Source of the DNA: Nemopilema nomurai
Taxonomy: Eukaryota > Cnidaria > Scyphozoa > Rhizostomeae > Rhizostomatidae
Length of the DNA stretch: 64,000 nucleotides
Direction: 5' to 3'
Assembly: GCA_003864495.1 (NCBI GenBank)
Contig: ML133465.1
Span: forward strand, 743,163-807,162
This document shows positions 60,641 to 64,000 of the stretch, piece by piece (positions within the stretch are counted from its first letter, which is position 1; the number at the start of each line of letters is the position of its first letter). The notes under the pieces were generated by a model, which worked only from the letters and a program-made list of their open reading frames with translations, searched no databases and was not told the DNA's origin. Both the position numbers and the translations under genes were made by a program.

Positions 60641-61016
60641 GTAAAGAGGATTGGTGGTCAATTGAAGGTTCATCTTAAATCCATAATGGCTTTTTAGATG
60701 AGCTATTTGCTGATTCCAAATTTTTTACTCAAGTAGTTGTAATATCAGGATTTTTTGTTTTGTACAAAGCTACGATTAATGGAAATTTCCAGGATGTATT
60801 AATTTGCATCTGAACGCATTGCAGGATGACAAGTGCGCTTCTAGAAAAAATGCAACAGAATACACTACTTTACTTTGAGGAAATTTGCTGTAGAAATATT
60901 AGCTCAAGAATGGATATATATTTAAGAATATTTTCAGGAAAAAGCTGTAGAATTGATTAATTACTTACTAAGAGACTTTCTTCCTTCCAAGTGTCTGCTT
61001 TGTAAATCTGCTCCAG

Positions 61017-61104
61017 GTAGGTCCAAGATGTCATCAGGTAGTTTGTGATACGGGCTACAAATGCATTGAGAGTTGTTCCAACAGGTTGGGCTATGAGTGT
61101 TTAG
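61017..61104 (+). CDS. Gene E, Cys-rich linker exon
   Basis: 88 bases, phase 0 in and phase 1 out: VGPRCHQVVCDTGYKCIESC, then SNRLGYECL. The seven Cys are in slightly changed spacing compared with genes A-D. Acceptor GCTCCAG, donor TTTAG|GTAAGA. It is open, but both neighbouring exons carry lesions. Confidence 0.7.
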
Positions 61105-62013
61105 GTAAGAAATGGTTCTCGTCACTAAAAGAGGTAAAGATGGTTATAATATAACAAAGGTAACCTAAGGTTGAGAATTAAGCAATATAAAAGCAAATGA
61201 GAAAAGCGTCATAAAATCTCAAGGATCTAAATTGTGTTCTAAATTCAACTGTGAGTTAGATTATTAACATTGTCAATATTTATACGCTGCATAAACTGGC
61301 TTTGCGGCAGTTTTCCTGCCATAGCAAATCTTAAATGCCTTATTAAATGAATTTTGTTAAAGTGATCACATAGATAAGTCCACACTAAGGTTGATCCAAT
61401 AGACTTACACTGACAAATTGATGTCATCTTGTTTGATGATGGCCAAAACTTTGCTTTTGGAACTTTTTCATTTACCATTTCCATTCCTTTTTGTGCAAAA
61501 ATGTTTTTCACGGGTAGCATGTGCGGGAAAATGCAAACTGTAGTTTATGCATATGGAGAATGATTCCATGCAAACTTAATTTTAGAAATCGTGCAAATTC
61601 TCTGGTCTCTACTTGATAACATGAACTCCGCAATAGAATGTTGCTTGCCAGTGTCTCTGTTTCATCATTTGTGTTTTTATGTCGAAGTAATGCAATATTT
61701 GTCTATTTGAGTTTTGATATTTCTTTTGTCATTATATCAGGCTATCATAAATGTAAAAAGTTCCTCAAAGATGCTAGAAATCATTCTAAACAATTTTTTA
61801 CGCAAAAAATTAATAATGTTTTTCTGCAGTAATAAATTTCTATGCTAGGTTTATTACCATATATCTATGCAAAATATCATTCTATGTAAATAGAAATGGT
61901 TGGTATCCTTCAAATGATTTTCAAGTAGCCCTTTAAAAAGAACGTATGAGATGGCCACAATTTTGAAAACCATTTAAAGAAGAATTTTTTAAAGTTCTTT
62001 TTATATTTGACAG
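61105..62013 (+). other. Gene E intron between Cys-rich and EGF exons
   Basis: 0.9 kb. The part around 61150-61330 matches the sequence after the EGF relics of genes A-C (e.g. AAATTGTGTTCTAA). The relic EGF itself is no longer recognisable. Nothing else is seen. Confidence 0.5.
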
Positions 62014-62137
62014 ATATCAACGAGTACAAAAATGGCTGGCATGACTCTCACCAGCAGGCTATGTGCACCAACAACAATGGTTCATTTTCTTGCCAATGTA
62101 AAAGTGGATTTACCGGTCATGGTAAAAGACTGCTCGG
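62014..62137 (+). pseudogene. Gene E, degenerate cbEGF exon
   Basis: After ATTTGACAG it reads DINEYKNGWHDSHQQAMC, then GSFSCQCKSGFTGHGK. Cys1 is Tyr and Cys2 is Ser. One extra A in the GGTAAAAGAC stretch shifts the frame before the last Cys. The exon is 124 bases instead of 123, so splicing it in would put FTP1 out of frame. Donor GTAAGT is intact. Confidence 0.78.
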
Positions 62138-62625
62138 GTAAGTTTTGACAACTGATATTAGCTTAAAAAATTATCAATTCTATTTATTGTGTCAGCTTAA
62201 GGTTTTTTCCGACGTTTGTATAATCTGTATCTGAGTATGAATAGGAGACTATTGCTAAAATATTTCAAAACTGTCAAAACTGAGGTCTCAAAGTCCGAAA
62301 TATTTGTATCAAATTAACATAGCTCAATATCATAAGTAGCGAGATGTGTTAATTGCAACTTTGTCTAGAGTGATAACCTTCCAAAAAATCATTGTTCAGG
62401 AAAATCTTTCTGCCTCATTGCCAGATTGCTGGGCTATAAAGATACTGAACTACTAAAGCTTTAATCACATAATGCTTTTGATAGGATGGCTTTTTTAATA
62501 TTTGAATCGAAATTAAAGAATCATGTTCTAGGACACCTTCAAGCTGATATATAATTGGCACAGATAAAAGTTGAAATTTAATTTACCTCGGCTTACCTAC
62601 GTCTAAAGTAAAATGTAAATTTTAG
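62138..62625 (+). other. Gene E intron before FTP1
   Basis: 0.49 kb. From about 62340 it matches 54290-54540 of gene D well (e.g. ACTGAACTACTAAAGCT), showing that the genes D and E FTP1 regions are sister copies. No exon is seen in it. Confidence 0.55.
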
Positions 62626-63030
62626 AAAACGTTGCTCTGAAGAAACCTGCGGCTCAGTCATCAACATACATAAACAACGAAGGAATATTCAATGCCAGTC
62701 TTGGAAATGATGGAAGTCTATCAGGCTTGAAAGCCGCAACATTGATTGAAAATTATCCGTGGTGGCGAGTGGACCTTGTTGAACAGAGAGCAATGATAAT
62801 GGTTGCAATATGGAGACCAAAGAATTTGGATTATCTTAATCAGTTTAATTTCAGTGTTGGAGATGACAGATCTAATGGCGGACGCAACAACCAAATTTGT
62901 ATCATAAGTGGAAGCGTGTCGAATACAATGTTCAAGTATAGTTGTCCAACTGTGCTGTTTGGTCGATACGTCAGCGTGTTTGTCGACAGAAATAGCAGAC
63001 TTGCATTTACTGAACTTGAAGTTTATGGAG
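62626..63030 (+). CDS. Gene E, FTP1 (F-type-lectin-like) domain exon
   Basis: 405-base phase 1-1 exon, open throughout: ENVALKKPAAQSST, LGNDGS, YPWWRVDLVEQ, FNFSVGDD, GGRNNQIC, CPTVLFGRYVSVFVDR and ELEVYG, with donor GGAG|GTATGA. It is very close to gene D FTP1. The intact frame contrasts with lesions in the other exons of gene E, so either decay is recent or this exon is still used. Sugar-contact positions are lost as in gene D. Confidence 0.82.
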
Positions 63031-63745
63031 GTATGAGTGTAAAATTTTGTACGTTATAAACGCGCTTGTTGACAACGGAAAGAATTCAATAGAAAGATGT
63101 CGACGTGTGGGTCACCAAAACTGTCACTAATTGACAGTTAAACCCTAAAATGGCCGAGGCAAAGTTACTAAAGAAACCAGAATAGCCTTGTAAAATACAA
63201 TAAGCATTGGACACATACTTTTGTCTTGATAATATAACCAAAAGCGTCATAAAGCGATGATTATCCATCTGTTGATTCGGGATTTTGGAAATTGACATTT
63301 TGCAACCTTAAACCTTTGTTTGAGTCTGGGCCCAATGGGTATCTTGCTTAATAAGGTTAGGTATGGTAGTATTTAAGAGGAATAAACTGTTTTTAGGTAT
63401 AATATAAAAGGTATAATCAAGTTTAATTCATGCTACTTTTAAAAATGTTTGCTTTTCAATGTATTTATTTGCTTTTTTAAGAATTAAGAGAAGGATTGAT
63501 TCATCATGTGCGAGCTTTAGCTTTTGGGATACAAACAAAACAATACAGCAAGCAACAAATGTTAATCAAGGAACAAGAAATGGTAAATCATATATTTTAT
63601 GAAAACCTGATGCCAAACGTTGTTAGTTTTCTACCGTTTCATCAGTTTAAGCAACGAAGATACCTTTATTCCCAATATTATAACTGTATCAATTTCTTTG
63701 CTAAACTTTGTTCGTAACATTAAAAGTGTCCTCAATCACATTTAG
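63031..63745 (+). other. Gene E intron between FTP1 and FTP2
   Basis: 0.7 kb, ending in acceptor CACATTTAG. A 73-codon open frame at 63496-63717 shows no domain. Nothing else is recognised. Confidence 0.5.
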
Positions 63746-64000
63746 CTGAAAGCATTGCGTACAAAAGGCCGTCGTCCAGTTCATCAGTGCATACCCATCT
63801 GAGATACACGTTCTTTGCAGCCTTGGAAATGATGGGGACAAGACTGCGGAGTAGCAAAGGTGCAGTGTCACCCATTTTGAAAAAAAGCCCTGGTGGCAAG
63901 TGGATCTGACAAAGGAAACAGCAGTGTCGAGTGTGCGAATAAAGAATGGTGTGACTTGGTCTCCACTCAAGATCAATCCATCCGATGTTAGTGTTGGAGA
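63746..64000 (+). pseudogene. Gene E, terminal FTP2 exon, damaged and cut by the window end
   Basis: Starts in phase 1 with (A)ESIAYKRPSSSSS like gene D. The frame is then shifted, so that GNDGDK is found out of phase near 63826. After that shift a TAG at 63852-63854 replaces the conserved Trp codon before Q-R-C. The remaining sequence still shows PWWQVDLTK and INP. The rest lies beyond the window. Confidence 0.75.

Noticed and set aside
63496..63717. 73-codon open frame in the gene E FTP1-FTP2 intron
   Set aside because: No domain, no counterpart in gene D, and it lies wholly within a predicted intron.

Overview
This is eukaryotic DNA, not bacterial. It is AT-rich, the genes are split into short exons with canonical GT-AG borders, introns are long, and non-coding repeats are abundant. 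The coding exons encode extracellular modules: PAN/Apple, a small Cys-rich module, calcium-binding EGF, and F-type-lectin-like (fucolectin/tachylectin-4/pentraxin, 'FTP') domains. That mix, with lineage-specific tandem duplication, points to a marine invertebrate, most likely a cnidarian. The organism assignment is inference.

The window holds a tandem cluster of about six related plus-strand genes, called Z, A, B, C, D and E here. The general plan is [small exon] - PAN - Cys-rich - one or two cbEGF - FTP1 - FTP2 - stop. From the Cys-rich exon's donor onward, every junction is phase 1, so cassettes can be lost or skipped without breaking the frame. Z is only its last exon (1-356). A (8691-14363) and B (22538-28222) have the full plan. 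C (38102-41279) has lost EGF2 and FTP1 and has a broken EGF1. D (51812-55633) has one EGF plus both FTP exons. E (60303 to the window end) carries several disabling lesions. By eye only B and D look fully open; A has a frameshift and Z a nonsense codon in FTP2.

Positions 1-40857 consist of three tandem units of about 13.85 kb. Most of their length is almost identical, including about 8 kb of non-coding DNA between genes. Unit 3 contains a 354-base N gap (33528-33881) flanked by two copies of the same 1.37 kb, which looks like an unmerged contig overlap or two alleles joined end to end.

Positions 41280-64000 hold older, more diverged copies of the same material: genes D and E, truncated FTP and PAN fragments, duplicated intergenic blocks, a 953-bp hAT-type non-autonomous transposon with an 8-bp target duplication (47926-48878), a 26-bp GC-rich minisatellite, a large imperfect hairpin (56743-57006) and a possible LINE tail. 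No tRNA, rRNA, CRISPR or bacterial-type elements were seen.

The predicted products would be secreted mosaic proteins. PAN and EGF modules mediate protein contacts and the FTP domains supply a lectin-type fold. In all FTP copies here the classical fucose-binding residues are replaced, so the ligand is probably not simple fucose. Exon borders are by-eye predictions without transcript support. Single-base indels between near-identical copies may partly be sequencing errors.
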